Shown here: one piece after another, positions 1 to 11,124 of the stretch
Layout of the letters: every line of letters begins with the position of its first letter
How positions within the stretch are numbered: position 1 is the first letter of the stretch
Assembly (NCBI RefSeq): GCF_901000735.1
Contig: NC_081542.1
Coordinates: 34,215,243 to 34,279,242 of the forward strand
DNA from: Corylus avellana
Taxonomy: Eukaryota > Streptophyta > Magnoliopsida > Fagales > Betulaceae
Reading direction: 5' to 3'
Length of the DNA: 64,000 nt
The notes under the pieces: model-generated
What the model was told of the DNA's origin: nothing
Seen by the model: the letters and a program-made list of their open reading frames with translations, nothing else
Database searches by the model: none
Translations under genes and position numbers: made by a program

Positions 1-2
1 CG

Positions 3-540
3 GAGTGCCGAACACACGGACGTCAGCACCTTGTGCAAGCTCATGCCAATCGGCAGGTAAGTAGATTCGAACTCAAAATTTTGAAATTCGACGAGGATCT
101 AGAACCCGACAAATTTCTAGATTGGGTGTTGGTTGTTGAAGAGGTTTTTGAATTCAACGGGGTGCCCAATGAACAACGAGTCTCTTTGGTGGTACATACA
201 TTCCGGGGAAGAGTTGGTGTGTGGTGGCAACAACTAAAGAAAACTAGGAAGCGGGAAGGCAAATTGAAGATCAATAGTTGGGAAAAACTATTGAAATATA
301 TGCGGGTCACTTAACTGCCCCATAGTTATACCATGGGCAAGAAGTCACAAAATTGGAGACAAGGGTCTATGGCTGTGACAAAGAAAATAGAAAATTCCTA
401 CAAAAAAAAGGTGTTTAGGGAAACATGGAGAGAGGCGAAGAGTCCATGACAGACCAATTGGACCCCTACTTGCCAACCACAAATCCATAAACCGAATCCA
501 TATCCTGTGCAGGAGGAAAAAGAATCTGTGGATTAAGAGT
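3..540 (+). pseudogene. Ty3/gypsy gag fragment, decayed
   Basis: This is a piece of a chromovirus-type Ty3/gypsy gag (retrotrans_gag family), the capsid precursor of an LTR retrotransposon. The frame is open from the window edge to the stop at 312-314. It shows the family pattern: a hydrophobic stretch with PDKFLDWV, then EVFEFNGVP, then the VWWQQL tryptophan pair, then a basic REGK segment. After the stop, the same frame still shows a degraded version of the region that follows the Trp pair, up to about 540. The 5' part lies outside the window. The element runs on the plus strand towards the LTR at 1102-1626. Family assignment is fairly sure; the lineage is not. Confidence 0.7.
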
Positions 541-1091
541 TTTAGGAGTCCGAATTCATTGATGAAGAGTTCAGACATGAAGATGGTTTTTCTCCCATGT
601 TTGGCGGCCTCTACCCAGAAGATGATCAATTGGAAGAGGAGGAGCCCACTGGTGACATCGACAATTATGAAGAGGTTGGTGAAGACTTTTCAGGTGAAGT
701 GCCTAATTATAATGATGAAGGGATTGATTATGTTGATTTCCTTGGTGTTGAAAGTATTTTAAATTCTCCTAACAACAATTGTGATGAGTTCTATGCGGAT
801 CAGGAGAATTATATGTTCACAAGGCAAACCACGGTTGATCTGTCCTTGAGTATCTTCATGGCACGTGAAAGGGAGAAAGAACGGGAGAAGAACTGCAAAT
901 TTAAAGTATTGCCAAGTGGTGTGTTGGGCTTTCATGACAACCATCAAAGTATTTTGATGATGAGGAGCATCACGTTTATTTTGGGGTGTTGCCTTTTCTT
1001 GATCTTGAGAAGGGCAAGTGGAATGAGTTGACTGGACATCTAAAGGATCATGGAAAGAACCGGTTGAATTCGAGTGCGAATTCTCTCCAAT
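541..1091 (+). pseudogene. Acidic C-terminal frame of the same gypsy remnant
   Basis: An open frame (597-1031) encodes a very acidic stretch (PEDDQLEEEE, DNYEEVGEDF) followed by a basic patch (AREREKEREK). In another frame after it, 1009-1090 reads as GKWNELTGHLKDHGKNRLN, which resembles the C-terminal tail seen in some plant gypsy polyproteins. I see no protease, RT or integrase, so gag appears joined almost directly to the tail. This is the layout of an internally deleted, non-autonomous element. No function is inferred for the acidic stretch. Confidence 0.45.
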
Positions 1092-1100
1092 AAGGGGAGA
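1092..1100 (+). other. Polypurine tract of gypsy remnant
   Basis: The purine run AAGGGGAGA sits directly before the LTR that begins at 1102, the expected place for the plus-strand DNA primer of an LTR retrotransposon. Confidence 0.6.
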
Positions 1101-1101
1101 A

Positions 1102-1626
1102 TGATGCAGATCGCAGGTCCCCTGGAAGTGCGATCAAGTGCACGTGTACCTTCGATCGAGCACACTTCCAGACACTTGCGCACCAGGCCCCTGGTTGTGC
1201 GATCAATCGCACTATACCTGCAATCGAGCGTACTCGGAGCTGCTTATGTTATATTCTGCGTTTTAAATTAGGTTAAACCGTCTTTATTTCCTTGTTTTAG
1301 TAGGATTAGGGTTTTGGGAGTCAATATTTCGTTATTTTATTAGGTTTAGGGTTTTGGGGGTATTTATGTCATATTTTATTATGTTTAGGGTTGTGGGCTA
1401 TAAATATATGCTTATAGCCTCTAGAGAAAACAGTTGTTGATTATTATTGATTTTGATTAATGAGAATACTCAAAGTTGAGTTTATTCCCCTTTTCCTTTA
1501 AACTTTAGAGAGAATCTATTGTTTTTAGAAGAATTCTTAGATCATTGATAGAATCAAGATTTAGAATTAGTTACCCGATGCTTTATTGTTGTTCTTCGCT
1601 GCAGCCTACTAAGTCACGCTGCATCA
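1102..1626 (+). repeat. 3' LTR of the gypsy remnant
   Basis: The 525-bp segment starts TGATGCAG and ends CTGCATCA, a perfect 8-bp inverted terminus, and follows a polypurine tract. A TATA box (TATAAATATA) lies near 1399. The first 140 bp are rich in GCGATCGAG-like motifs. The 5' LTR is outside the window, so the target duplication (right side CTTTC) cannot be tested. The element seems to have landed in the Athila-type LTR to its right. Confidence 0.75.
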
Positions 1627-1631
1627 CTTTC

Positions 1632-2224
1632 CCTCTCTCCAAAATTGAATATCTAAATTGTGAGGCTTAGAGGTTTATTTATAGGCTCTTGGGAAACTTA
1701 AAAACCCTAAAAAAAACTAATTGAATCGGAGGACAAAACCCTAATCCAATTAGGTTTTGTAAAACCTAATTTTAAGTGAAAAATAAGAGGTCTATTTATA
1801 GGCTCTTGGGAAACTTAAAAACCCTAAAAAAAAAACTAATAGAATCGGAGGACAAAACCCTAATCCAATTAGGTTTTGTAAAACCTAATTTTAAGTGAAA
1901 AATAAGTCTTTCCGCATCTGGGTCACCCGAATGCGCTCGATCGCATGAGGTGCCCTCGATCGCTGCCTTGCACTCGATCCTATGTCTAATGCGCTTGATC
2001 GCAGATGCGCTCAAGCCTGTTTCAAGTGCGATCGATCCCATGCTCCAGTTTTTCCCAAATTTGATCTTTTATGCTCAAAACTTCCAAAAAGGCTTCATTT
2101 TCCTTCAAACGCCTAAAAACAGACAAAAACACAAAAAGGGAGTAAAACAACACAAAATAGCACAAGTAATAGATTAACACATATAAATTAAGGGGCTAAA
2201 ATATGTATATTTTAGAGCTCATCA
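1632..2224 (-). repeat. Partial Athila-type LTR, minus strand
   Basis: Read on the minus strand it begins TGATGAGC at 2224. It shares its order of blocks with the LTR at 58363-59636: an initial AAAATAT..CATATTTTAG block, a stretch ending in GTTTTTGT, a zone of CGATCG motifs (1928-2040), then a TATA region. It breaks off near 1632, lacking the second half of the LTR. A 117-bp segment containing the TATA box is duplicated in tandem (1671-1787 and 1788-1906). Confidence 0.75.
1671..1906. repeat. Tandem duplication of LTR TATA region
   Basis: Copy 1 is 1671-1787 and copy 2 is 1788-1906. They are nearly identical, differing mainly in the length of an A run. Each contains, on the minus strand, the TATAAATA box found at the matching place in the other LTRs of this family. 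Confidence 0.9.
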
Positions 2225-2235
2225 AGCAGCCCCCT

Positions 2236-3010
2236 TTTACTACTCTCTAGCTTGCTTCGTACCCCTTTCCATGTCCTATTCGAAACACCCTTCACCTGCC
2301 AAACTTGTTTTATAATTTTTTTACAAGCCTTCTCTTCCACCCAGCAAGCTTCGTATCGGAAATTCCTACTCCAATTTTACCCATTTGAGAATCCCTTCAT
2401 TGCAATAGTCGTTGTAGTGTGGTCAGAGCTAAGAGCCATTTCTACTTGCACTTCCACCTTCGGGTATAAGCTATGCCATTCCCTATTAATTACCATCCTA
2501 TCAAGCCTTTCCTTCATGAAATCTTCTCTCTCCTGTCCATTGTTCCATGTGAAGAATGGTCCCTGGATTCCACCTCTTGTAAGTCACAAAATTCCAAAGT
2601 TGCTTTAAAAGCTTCCAACAATTGTCTTGATCTACCAGAACCCCCTACCTTTTCGGAGAGATCCAATATTTCATTAAAATCTCCCGCACACACCAAAGGT
2701 ATTGGGTTCAAAGCTTTGAGGTGCGCAGCAAACTCCACGCTTCATGTCTTTTTTGAGCGTCGGGGTGACCGTAAAAACCTGTGAACTTCCATGATGTTCC
2801 ATCATCGGGAGAGAGGACTTTTGTATTAATATGGCGACGACTATAGTTTATAATTTCAAGATCAACATCCTCACCCCACATCAAAGCCAGAGCGCCACTC
2901 CTACTCACACAATCCACTACAAAACAATTCTTAAAACCTGTCCTCTGTTTTATCACCGACATTTTACTACTACGTTTGTTTGGTTTTTATGAGAAAAACC
3001 AAACCGGGCT
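2236..3010 (-). pseudogene. L1-type LINE ORF2 endonuclease fragment
   Basis: The minus strand encodes the N-terminal endonuclease/exonuclease/phosphatase domain of a plant L1 LINE ORF2. This domain nicks target DNA to prime reverse transcription. Visible signatures are GFYGHPD, CAGDFNEIL (the conserved GDFN) and, in a shifted frame, FFTWNNG. A frameshift near 2730 separates GFYGHP from GDFNEI, and more frame changes follow. The frame ends near 2236, next to the Athila-type LTR, so the RT and RNase H domains are missing. ORF1 lies upstream on the same strand. Confidence 0.8.
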
Positions 3011-3676
3011 TCTTCATCTTTACTGTTTGGCAAAGGTCCTTCACTGTCCGAGGGTTCTCAAGCCCTCAGTAGTTCCAGCATATTAGATTCATTGCACTCG
3101 ACGGGGCTGTTGAATAGTCCCCGCCAATCCTGAACCATCAGATAAACCTTCCCCAACTGCACTAGTCGAACCCACACTATTTCCAGTAAACATGGGTTTC
3201 CTTCCCACTCTTTCCAACTCCCTGCCCCTCTCATCAGTCACCCCAACCCACTTTTAATTCTTACCATTCCCATCTGAAGGAGAGTTTCCCATTGGTAGCT
3301 TCTGGCCCGCTCATGCTCCTCTCTTCCACTTTAGGACAGGTTGAACCCCAACCCCTCCAATCCCAGTTGGCATTCTCCGACCTTTCTCCATAAAACCATC
3401 GGTGCTTTTTTATTTTCTCTGCACATGTTCTCCACATGGGGGCTAAGTGGCAACCCTGTTTGTACTATCGTGGGTCTATCACCTTGCATAGAAGAACTAC
3501 CCCCAGCTATAAACGGAAATTATGTATCACCATTACTACCTCCATAAACCTTCTCCTGCATCCCCGGTTCATTATTATGCTGGATTTGAATTCCAGGCAT
3601 AATGCTTCCTTCATTATCTCGCTCCTTTTGACTCCATATGCACCAGATATTCCTCTTTGGAAGGCAACTTCGTTGT

Positions 3677-4708
3677 TCATTGGGAAAGCCCAAGATTACC
3701 GCCATAGATCTCGATACCATCAATGCTCCCTCCATCTTCCATAAAAATAACTCCATCCCCACAAGGCAAGTCCTGTTGGATTTCCTTATCTATCCTTGGC
3801 TGAGCAACCGCCGCCCAGAGAGTCGTTTCGCCACCACTATCGTCAGAACTCCGTTCCTCATACATACCCCCACCCCCGGTATTGTTGTTGTACCCCTCTG
3901 TACGACTAGGGGCTGCCACATCTATCTCTCTCCTCGGTGCCGTGTGGTATCCTCTACTCTTATCAAATCTGTGGTTCGGAGGTGGAACCCTCAGCCACGG
4001 CCCGTATTGAACTCCATCGTCGTTCGCCTAAGCGCTCCGCCTGTACAGATAGCTAGAGCTTCCATGTCTGATTAAACCACAGTTGAAACAGATTTTGGGT
4101 AACCTCTCATATTGAAAGGCAATCCGAATCTATTTCCCCTACAATTTGATTACTCTTCCCTTTGGCACAGGCTTGGTTAGATCAATATTTATGCGAACTC
4201 TGAGGAACTCACCCCAACCCACCCCTCCATCATTAGTGTCTACTTCCTTTGCCAGTCCGATTTTTGATCCAATTTGTAGCCCCACTTCCCGTCCCATGTA
4301 CCCCAGTGGGAGGTTGTACATCTGAACCCAAAATGCCGCCTTCTCAAAAACGATTTCCGTTGGTGGAGTGACTCCATCGAATTCCTCAACAGAAAACAAG
4401 TTTCCTTCAAAGACCCAGGGCCTTCCTTCAAGAATTCGTACCTTATCCCAACTGTGCTCAAATTCTGTAATAAAAAGATTGTCTCCCAAGACCCTTAAAG
4501 AAAAAGTTCTCGTTGGCTTCCATCCCCTTATTAGAAAACATCGAATAGTATCCTTACTGATAATCTGATCAACGATCAATTTCCCTACCAAACAAGACTA
4601 ACCCATAGTCACTGGCCCCTCCATTCCCTGTGGTCGAATCTCCACCTTTGCACTCTCATCCGCCAAAAGGGAGAAGCTCCCCCATAATCGAGTTAACTCT
4701 TCCACCAT
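3677..4708 (-). pseudogene. L1-type LINE ORF1 (DUF4283 plus zinc knuckle)
   Basis: This is the nucleic-acid-binding first ORF of a plant L1 LINE. A likely ATG is at 4708 on the minus strand, starting MVEELTRLW. The DUF4283 domain follows with RPWVFEGNLF and FWVQMYNLPLGYM. Next comes a CCHC-like knuckle, CFNCGLIRHGSSSY, whose last cysteine has become tyrosine. A Gly-rich acidic tail ends near 3677. Stop codons occur shortly after the start (near 4597) and around 4139, so the gene is dead. Order and strand match the endonuclease fragment at 2236-3010. Confidence 0.8.
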
Positions 4709-4789
4709 GTTCACGTGAAAACACTAGAAATTCCTTCACAGTACGCTGGCAAGACTTGAAGCACTACTCCTTCTCCTCTAGGGTTTTGG

Positions 4790-6660
4790 TCTAGAGAGTA
4801 ATACTACATGCATGTGTACCAAAGCAATTACTATATGTGATAATGAATGCATGATAAAAATAACATTACATTTAAAACTTCATTCAATACGGAAATGCTT
4901 GGTTAGAATCCCTAAAATAATATCATGATGATAATAAATATTCATAGTTATAAAATTTCCCTTGTTATGCTACATAACTTAGTTAAGAAAAAAATGGATT
5001 TATGACTATGCTCTCTAATAGTCTCCTAACCTCACATTCCGACCTCCTACTCCTTGCTCAACTAACTATAACAATACATATATTCATAATGGAGGGAAAA
5101 AAAATACAAGGGTAAGTCCGACGAATTAGTAACTAAAAAACACATGATGTAAATGTCATTTGAATGACGAACTCAGTTGTTAATAAATCACATACAGAAT
5201 TGTGAAATGACAGTTTATCATGAATGCAATATAGATATAGTATATGCTGTAATTGTGAGAATTAAGTCATAATTCAAACCGTATGATCTCCCCAAGATAC
5301 TACCACTTCTTAGCAGGGTTGGCGTTGTCCTGATGGACTTGTAATATTGTACGCTACCATCCATAACACTAGCAGCACAACTGAGTCGAATCTCAGGTGG
5401 CCCATGCTACTAATGATGTATGTCCTGTAGTGACCCATCAATCATACATGGCATGGTTGTGCCGATCACGAAACAACCATTGGATCTAATGCCCATATAA
5501 CATACACACATTTGACCATAGAGTTAACATGTATTGTAAGCCCATGGCCGTTATCCTACACATACCATTGTACCATATCATACGATGCAATTAGTCTTAT
5601 CCGTCTTTTAGATGCATGTTTTTACAAATTCCTTCAAATGTTTCACACCCTCAAAATCTGTGGAAAGACCTAACATCAGATCTAAATCTGAGCTAAAATG
5701 AGTCATAGTCCTAAAAATGTCCAAAACAGAGTTTTTGCCTGGTCAACAAACGTTTTGTCAAATAGCGCGAACGTTCGACCTAGAAGCTGAACGCCCAGCC
5801 AGAAAGGTGCGAACGTTTTGTGTTGGGCAGAAAACTCATTTCGAACAAAACAATCTTCTAATCACTCCTAAGCAAGTTCTAAGGCAACAAAAAGGTTCCT
5901 AACATACTCCTAGTCTAAAATAACATCTTTATGCAGAATAAAATACGTACAACAAGAACGAAATACTAACCCATGTTTAAACCAAGATTAAAACCTAAAA
6001 CAAAAACATAAGCCTAAGACTAGCAACTAAGCTATGAAAACACTTGACCAGCATAACAACTAGATAAAGAACAAGTTAAGAAGGTTACCTCTCTAGAGCA
6101 AGAACTTCCAAAAAAGCCTTCATTTTCTTTCTCACAACTCACAAGACACTCAAACATAGTTTTTCTAAGGCTCAGATGGCAGAATGAGGTTTAGAAGGAC
6201 GTGGGAGAGGGTATTTATAGGGTTGAAAATGCTGGGGGCACTGCTGTGACAATCCTGTAAGTCAACGAATGTTCAGTGGTCCTAAGGTGAACGTTCGGTG
6301 TATTGTTCGCATAGTGGTTCAGGGGTTGCAGAGTGTACGTTGGGTCATTACCCAATGGGTCAAAATTTAGTCAACGAACGTTCAATGTACTTTATTACCT
6401 AGCGGTTTCTTAGTTGCAAGCCAAACGTTCGGTTGTGTTTTTGTTGAACGTTCGGTCAAAACCGAAAAGCTCCAAAATCTTTCTTCCAGTGATCCCTAAT
6501 GAACGGGAAAACTTTGCTAACCTTCTTACTAAGCTAAACACAGCCTAATAATTACCCTAGGCACTATAGAGCTATCATCCGCGGGTCTGCTTCAATAAGC
6601 TCTTTTGCCTGATCGTTTATTGTCTTGCAAGTTCGCACCAAAAATTATTCCAACATCCAT
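4790..6660. repeat. Chromovirus-like LTR sequence with GAACGTTCG motifs
   Basis: No coding region is visible. A segment near 4845-4920 resembles 57590-57650 elsewhere in the window. The block near 5280-5560 has the CCCATG/ACC style repeats seen in long Tekay-like LTRs, and 42300-42490 is similar in style. GAACGTTCG or one-base variants occur at 5769, 6289, 6376, 6424 and 6446. I could not find LTR ends, so orientation and limits are uncertain. Confidence 0.4.
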
Positions 6661-7190
6661 CATGTTAATTAGCTTTGTATTTGTCTTTAGATTTGGTCTT
6701 GTCCTTTTGATAATTACAAGAATTATTTCTGAATAACATTTGATATACATGTGCTAAGCATATACTATGTTATATCCTAATTTGAGCATTGTAAGAACCT
6801 CGTGCTCAAGGCAAAGACATTTTATCCCCCGCCAAGGAGCTTTATCATTGTTTTGGTGTCGTTTTCCACACAAAGATCTTAGAGCTTCGAATTCTAGACG
6901 ACGTCATCGTTACATGCGAGCAGTTTTAAAGGTGTTAAAAAATAATACCTTTAAAAATGATATATTAATTGATTCGTTGGATCACATACAAGTCTCGTGC
7001 ACATGTGCTATTACTTTTAAAGCTTTCAGTGTGGTCCAATAAACGCTATCTCCTCTAGTAAATGTAATATTTTCTCATCAACCAGAAATTTCATACTATG
7101 TATTATAAACTGAAAATTCATAATGTTACTTAAAAACGAAAAAAATAAATTTAAAATTTTTTTAAAAAAAATTTAAAAAGTCGTTGACCG
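6661..7190. other. Intergenic, nothing recognised
   Basis: AT-rich sequence. One frame (6767-7042, plus) is open for 91 codons, but I recognise no family, domain or composition that would support a gene. Confidence 0.5.
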
Positions 7191-7191
7191 T

Positions 7192-7385
7192 AAGGAGTTA
7201 GTTCAAGTGGTAAGAGCTTTGGTATTGGTCCCATCATGTTTAAGGTTTAAATTTTCTTGAATGCGAACAATTTCGAAGTCATACCTAATCTGTGTTGAGC
7301 TCACTTTACTTGGGTTTAGAGTTTGTTCAACGAGAATGAGTACACGAAGTGACCCTGTTTTGGAGGGGTTCCTATCATAAAAAAA
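7192..7385 (+). repeat. tRNA-derived SINE
   Basis: A pol III A-box-like sequence, TAGTTCAAGTGGTAAGAGC (7198-7216), is followed by a degenerate B box, AGGTTTAAATTTTC (7242-7255), and then a body ending in an A-rich tail. This is the layout of plant tRNA-derived SINEs. It is embedded in the AT-rich sequence next to a CACTA-like end. Clear target duplications could not be defined. Confidence 0.6.
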
Positions 7386-7399
7386 TAAATTGAAAAAAA

Positions 7400-7637
7400 A
7401 AAAGTAATTAGAAACGACATTTTATCATTGCTAATAACTTTTAGCGGCGATTCTAATAAGTCCTTGCAAAAAGATCAACGTTGTTGCCTATGAGTGACAA
7501 CTTTAAGTCGTTGTTGATAACTCCTTGTTAGCGATGATTTTTGTTATCGCTAATAGATTCAAAATTCAAAATAATATGTTGTTGCTAATAAGTCGTTGCT
7601 AAAATGTGGCCGATAATGGCCAGATTTTTTATAGTGT
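7400..7637. mobile_element. CACTA-like transposon end (fragment)
   Basis: The segment ends with a sequence that reads on the minus strand as CACTATAAAAAATCTGGCC, the CACTA-family terminal pattern. The preceding 200 bp hold repeated TTGCTAATAAG / TTATCGCTAATA units like CACTA subterminal repeats. The opposite end and any transposase are not seen, so this may be a short non-autonomous relic split by the SINE. Confidence 0.5.
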
Positions 7638-7881
7638 GTTTACAATCCTTGAGTGTAACAAATAAAAATAAATAAATAAATAAATCTTTTTATGATCTCA
7701 TAACCCTGTATGAGAAATGCTATTTTTTCTTTTCCTATTTTTTCAAATCTACTATACCATTGATATGTAGAACCCACGTATATTTCTACAGAATCAAAAG
7801 TAAATTTTAAAAAAAAAATAACAATAAATGAACAGAAAAAAAAAATAGCATTTCAATCATTCTATAAGCATAGCATAGAAG

Positions 7882-7892
7882 CAATGGATAAA
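7882..7892. repeat. Left copy of 11-bp direct repeat (possible LINE TSD)
   Basis: CAATGGATAAA here is identical to 15602-15612, which directly follows a poly-A tract. It may be the target-site duplication of an old LINE whose ends now lie 7.7 kb apart. Confidence 0.5.
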
Positions 7893-8437
7893 GCTTTTTT
7901 ACCATTGAAAAAAATCCATACAGCTTTTTCCCCTAGGAAACCCTATCTCTCTTCTCAAAGCGCCGCACAGGTAGGGCAAACCTTGGTTTGGGGAGGAGGG
8001 ATGCCCGTTGGCTGCCTCCCTCCTCCCTTCGCTCTCTTTGGAGCTAGCCTATTTACTTGATGTCCCTACCTCCGCTGCCTCCTCCCTCTCCCTTTGGCTT
8101 GTGCGGTTTTTCCTCCTTCTCTTCCGCCCCTTTCTCTTTTTTGTCCCGTTCTTTGGCGTTTGCCCTTCTCTTTTCGCCGTTGTGCCTGCCTTGCAGTTCT
8201 CCACTATGCCGCCTTTTCCCACCGCCTTCAATCTCTGCCGCGTCATTTCTGGGTCGGGCTTGGCTTTGGATCATTTTGTCTTTGCTCGATCTCCATCCTC
8301 TGTCAGATCCCCTTGACGCATGCCCCGCCATCCTCCTCTCCGTGTCCGTTTGTGTCCATCCCACCTTTTGATCTGGCTATGGTTTGTTTTTGTTCTGTTT
8401 TGTGCTTTTTCTATTACGTGCTTATGTAATGTGATGG
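7893..8437 (+). mobile_element. Putative LINE 5' region, pyrimidine-rich
   Basis: The segment starts next to the direct repeat at 7882 and has an AACCCTATCTCTCTTCT-like leader, then a strongly CT-rich stretch. Three overlapping plus frames and two minus frames are open at once here, which reflects base composition and not coding. I interpret it as the 5' UTR of a LINE whose 3' end is at 15149-15601. No ORF1 or ORF2 sequence is left. Confidence 0.35.
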
Positions 8438-8462
8438 GAACTAAGTAGAAAGATTGATATGG

Positions 8463-8816
8463 TAGGATTTTCAAGGAATCCTAAACCTCCTATGAGCAAT
8501 TCGAGGTGCTCTCAATTCCTACAAACACAGGGTTTGAATAATTCTCTTGATTGATTTTTCTTATTCATAAATAATGCAGTATTTAAAGACAATAGAAAAT
8601 AGAGTCCCACATGAGATAGGACTTTCATTTAAAATAGGAAAATCTAATCCTACCCAATAACAAATAACAAGATAAAAGAGATAAACATAACATAAGAGTC
8701 CTACCAACACAATAATATTAAAAAAATAAAACAACAATAAAACATTAATGAACTAAATAACCTAATTGATGATACTTCATAGCAGACCCACTACCTAACA
8801 ATGACTACACGTAACA
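8463..8816 (-). repeat. Chromovirus-derivative LTR copy 1 (partial)
   Basis: This is the first of four copies of one LTR, in minus orientation. It ends on the plus strand in ACACGTAACA and lacks the first roughly 125 bp found in copy 2 (9515-9992). The truncated left edge abuts the LINE-like 5' region. Confidence 0.8.
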
Positions 8817-9514
8817 TTCCATTCCTCTTTGAATCAACCTTGTCCTCATGGTTGTAAAAATCTTGCGGTGAAAGTCTTTTTTCTTCTCCTTTGACTAACC
8901 TTCTTTCTTTTTTTTTTTTCTTTTTTTTCGTTTCTTTCTAAACCAAACAAAGAAAGCAATCTTCTTCTTTTTTTCTTTTTTTTTTCTTTTTTTTTTTTCC
9001 TGGTGAACCACAAAACTAGGTTGCATTGATCACCAAATTTCTTGTCTCTGTTGTGAAATGAGAACCTGATGGGGTTTGTCCCACTAAAGACCGATTTGGT
9101 ATGGTGAAATTGTGTTTGCTGATAGACTGAATTGTGCAGATAAAATTTTGGTGGTGGAACTTCGATGTGATGATGGTGGTGTGGTCGGATTTTTTAACAT
9201 GATGGCTGAGTTTTGGCGTTGTCGTGGTGGTAGTGGCGGAGTGAGGCAAGCGACTTTTGCACCCGCAACATCGTTTGTTGCTGCTCACGTAGGAGTTCAT
9301 TTTTTATTTCCGCTAAAGTGATCTCGAATCTGCCAAACAACTCGTCCATTTTTCTTTGGCATTCTTCAACTTTTCTTTGGACTTCATGCACTTCTATTTT
9401 TCTATGGAATTTCTCCACTTTTCTTTGGAGTTCATGCACTAGACCAACACATTGATATAGACAATCCTCCATAACTTGAAGTGGTGGGTTAGGGAAAGTG
9501 GTATGATACCACTT
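8817..9514 (-). pseudogene. Short internal region 1: gag start fused to pol tail
   Basis: On the minus strand, downstream of the LTR at 9515, comes a gag-like start (MEDCLYQCVGLVHELQ) with heptad-like repeats of VQRKVEECQRKMDE that suggest a coiled coil. A basic and Ser/His-rich stretch, an A/G-rich tract (pyrimidine-rich on plus, 8900-9000) and a remnant of a gypsy polyprotein end (NLEDKVD) follow. Nearly all of gag-pol is missing. The primer site is damaged here (the usual CTGATACCA is ATGATACCA at 9503-9511). The region cannot make replication proteins. Confidence 0.7.
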
Positions 9515-9992
9515 TGTTACGTTTTCGGGACTCCGAGCGCGTAACTAGATTATGAACTGGAAAATTACCAGGATCGTCTTTCCTTAGCTTCCCTATTCTT
9601 GAGAAAATAAGCAACACAATTCTAGCGGTGAACCTCCTATAGGATTTTCGAGGAATCCTAAACCTCCTACAAGCAATTCGAGGTGCTCTCAATTCCTACA
9701 AACACAGGGTTTGAATAATTTTCTTGATTGATTTTCTTATTCATAAATAATGCAGTATTTAAAGACAATAGAAAATAGAGTCCCACATGAGATAGGACTT
9801 CCATTTAAAATAGGGAAATCTAATCCTACCCAGTAACAAATAACAAGATAAAAGAGATAAACATAACATAAGAGTCCTACCCACACAACAATATTAAAAT
9901 AATAAAACAACTATAAAACATTAATGAACTAAATAACCTAATTGATGATACTTCATAACAGACCCACTACCTAACAATGACTACACGTAACA
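9515..9992 (-). repeat. Chromovirus-derivative LTR copy 2 (478 bp)
   Basis: On the plus strand it starts TGTTACGT and ends ACGTAACA, a perfect inverted terminus. It is complete and shared by copies 3 and 4. On the minus strand its outer edge is followed by a primer-binding-site position. Confidence 0.9.
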
Positions 9993-10668
9993 TTCCATCC
10001 CTATTTGAATCGACCTTGTCCTCAAGGTTGTAAAAATCTTGCGGTGAAAATCTTTTTTCTTCTCCTTCGACTCACCACCTTTTTTTTTTCATTTCTTACT
10101 AAACGAAACAAAGAAGGCAATCTTCTTTTTCTTTTTCTTTTTCTTTTTTTTCTGGTGAACCACAAAACTAGGTTGCATTGATCACCAAATTTCTTGTCTC
10201 TGTTGTGAAATGAGAACCTGATGGGGTTTGTCCTACTAAAGATCGGTTTGGTATGGTGAAATTGTGTTTGCTGGTGGACTGAATTGTGCAGATAAAATTT
10301 TGGTGGTGGAACTTTGATGTCATGATGGTGGTGTGGTCGGATTTTTGAACATGACGGCTGAGTTTTGGCGTTGTCGTGGTGTTAGTGGCGGTGTGGGGCA
10401 TGCGGCTTTTACACCCGCAACATCGTTTGTTGCTACTCACATAGGCGTTCATTTTTTATTTCTGCTAAAGGGCTCTGGAATCTGCCAAACGACTCGTCCA
10501 TTTTTCTTTGGCATTCTTCCACTTTTCTTTGGACTTCATGCACTTCTATTTTTCTTTGGAATTTCTCCACTTTTATTTGGAGTTCATGCACTAGACCAAC
10601 ACATTGATATAGACAATCTTCCATAACTTGAAGCGGTGGGTTATGGAAAGTTGGCTCTGATACCACTT
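9993..10668 (-). pseudogene. Short internal region 2 with intact primer site
   Basis: Same layout as internal region 1. The minus strand has a primer-binding site TGGTATCAGAGCC (10653-10665) complementary to initiator tRNA-Met, three bases from the LTR. A coiled-coil gag-like start (MEDCLYQCVGL, stop after about 65 codons), a Ser/His/Thr-rich part, a purine tract and the pol-tail relic NLEDKVD follow. It is 676 bp, far shorter than the several kilobases of an autonomous chromovirus. Confidence 0.75.
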
Positions 10669-11124
10669 TGTTACGTTTTCGGGACTCCGAGGGCGTGACT
10701 GGTTTACGAACTGGAAAATTACCAGGATCGTCTCTCCTTAGCTTCCCTATTATTGAGAAATTAAGCAAAACAATTCTAGCGGTGAACCTCCTATGAGCAA
10801 TTCGAGGTGCTCTCAATTCCTACAAACACAAGGTTTGAATAATTTTCTTGATTGATTTTCTTATTCATAAATAATGTAGTATTTAAAGACAATAGAAAAT
10901 AGTGTCCCACATGAGATAGGACTTCCATTTAAAATAGGGAAATCTAATCTTACCCAATAACAAATATAACAAATAACAAGATAAAAGAGATAAACATAAC
11001 ATAAGAGTCCTACCCACACAACAATATTAAAATAATAAAACAACTATAAAACATTGATGAACTAAATAGCCTAATTGATGATTCTTCATAACAGACCCAC
11101 TTCCTAACAATGACTACACGTAAC
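10669..11124 (-). repeat. Chromovirus-derivative LTR copy 3 (456 bp)
   Basis: Starts TGTTACG and ends CGTAACA on the plus strand. It lacks roughly 30 bp around the AGGATTTTCGAGGAATCC segment present in copies 2 and 4, which explains the shorter length. Confidence 0.9.

Noticed and set aside
2252..2608. 118-codon plus frame
   Set aside because: It is the complement of the LINE endonuclease region on the minus strand.
6767..7042. 91-codon plus frame as a small gene
   Set aside because: No domain, no promoter context, and mixed basic composition; a chance frame is more likely.
8008..8429. Five overlapping open frames of about 65-111 codons on both strands
   Set aside because: The region is strongly CT-rich on one strand, which removes stops from many frames at once. 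Proteins are low-complexity Ser/Leu/Phe or Lys/Arg/Glu strings.
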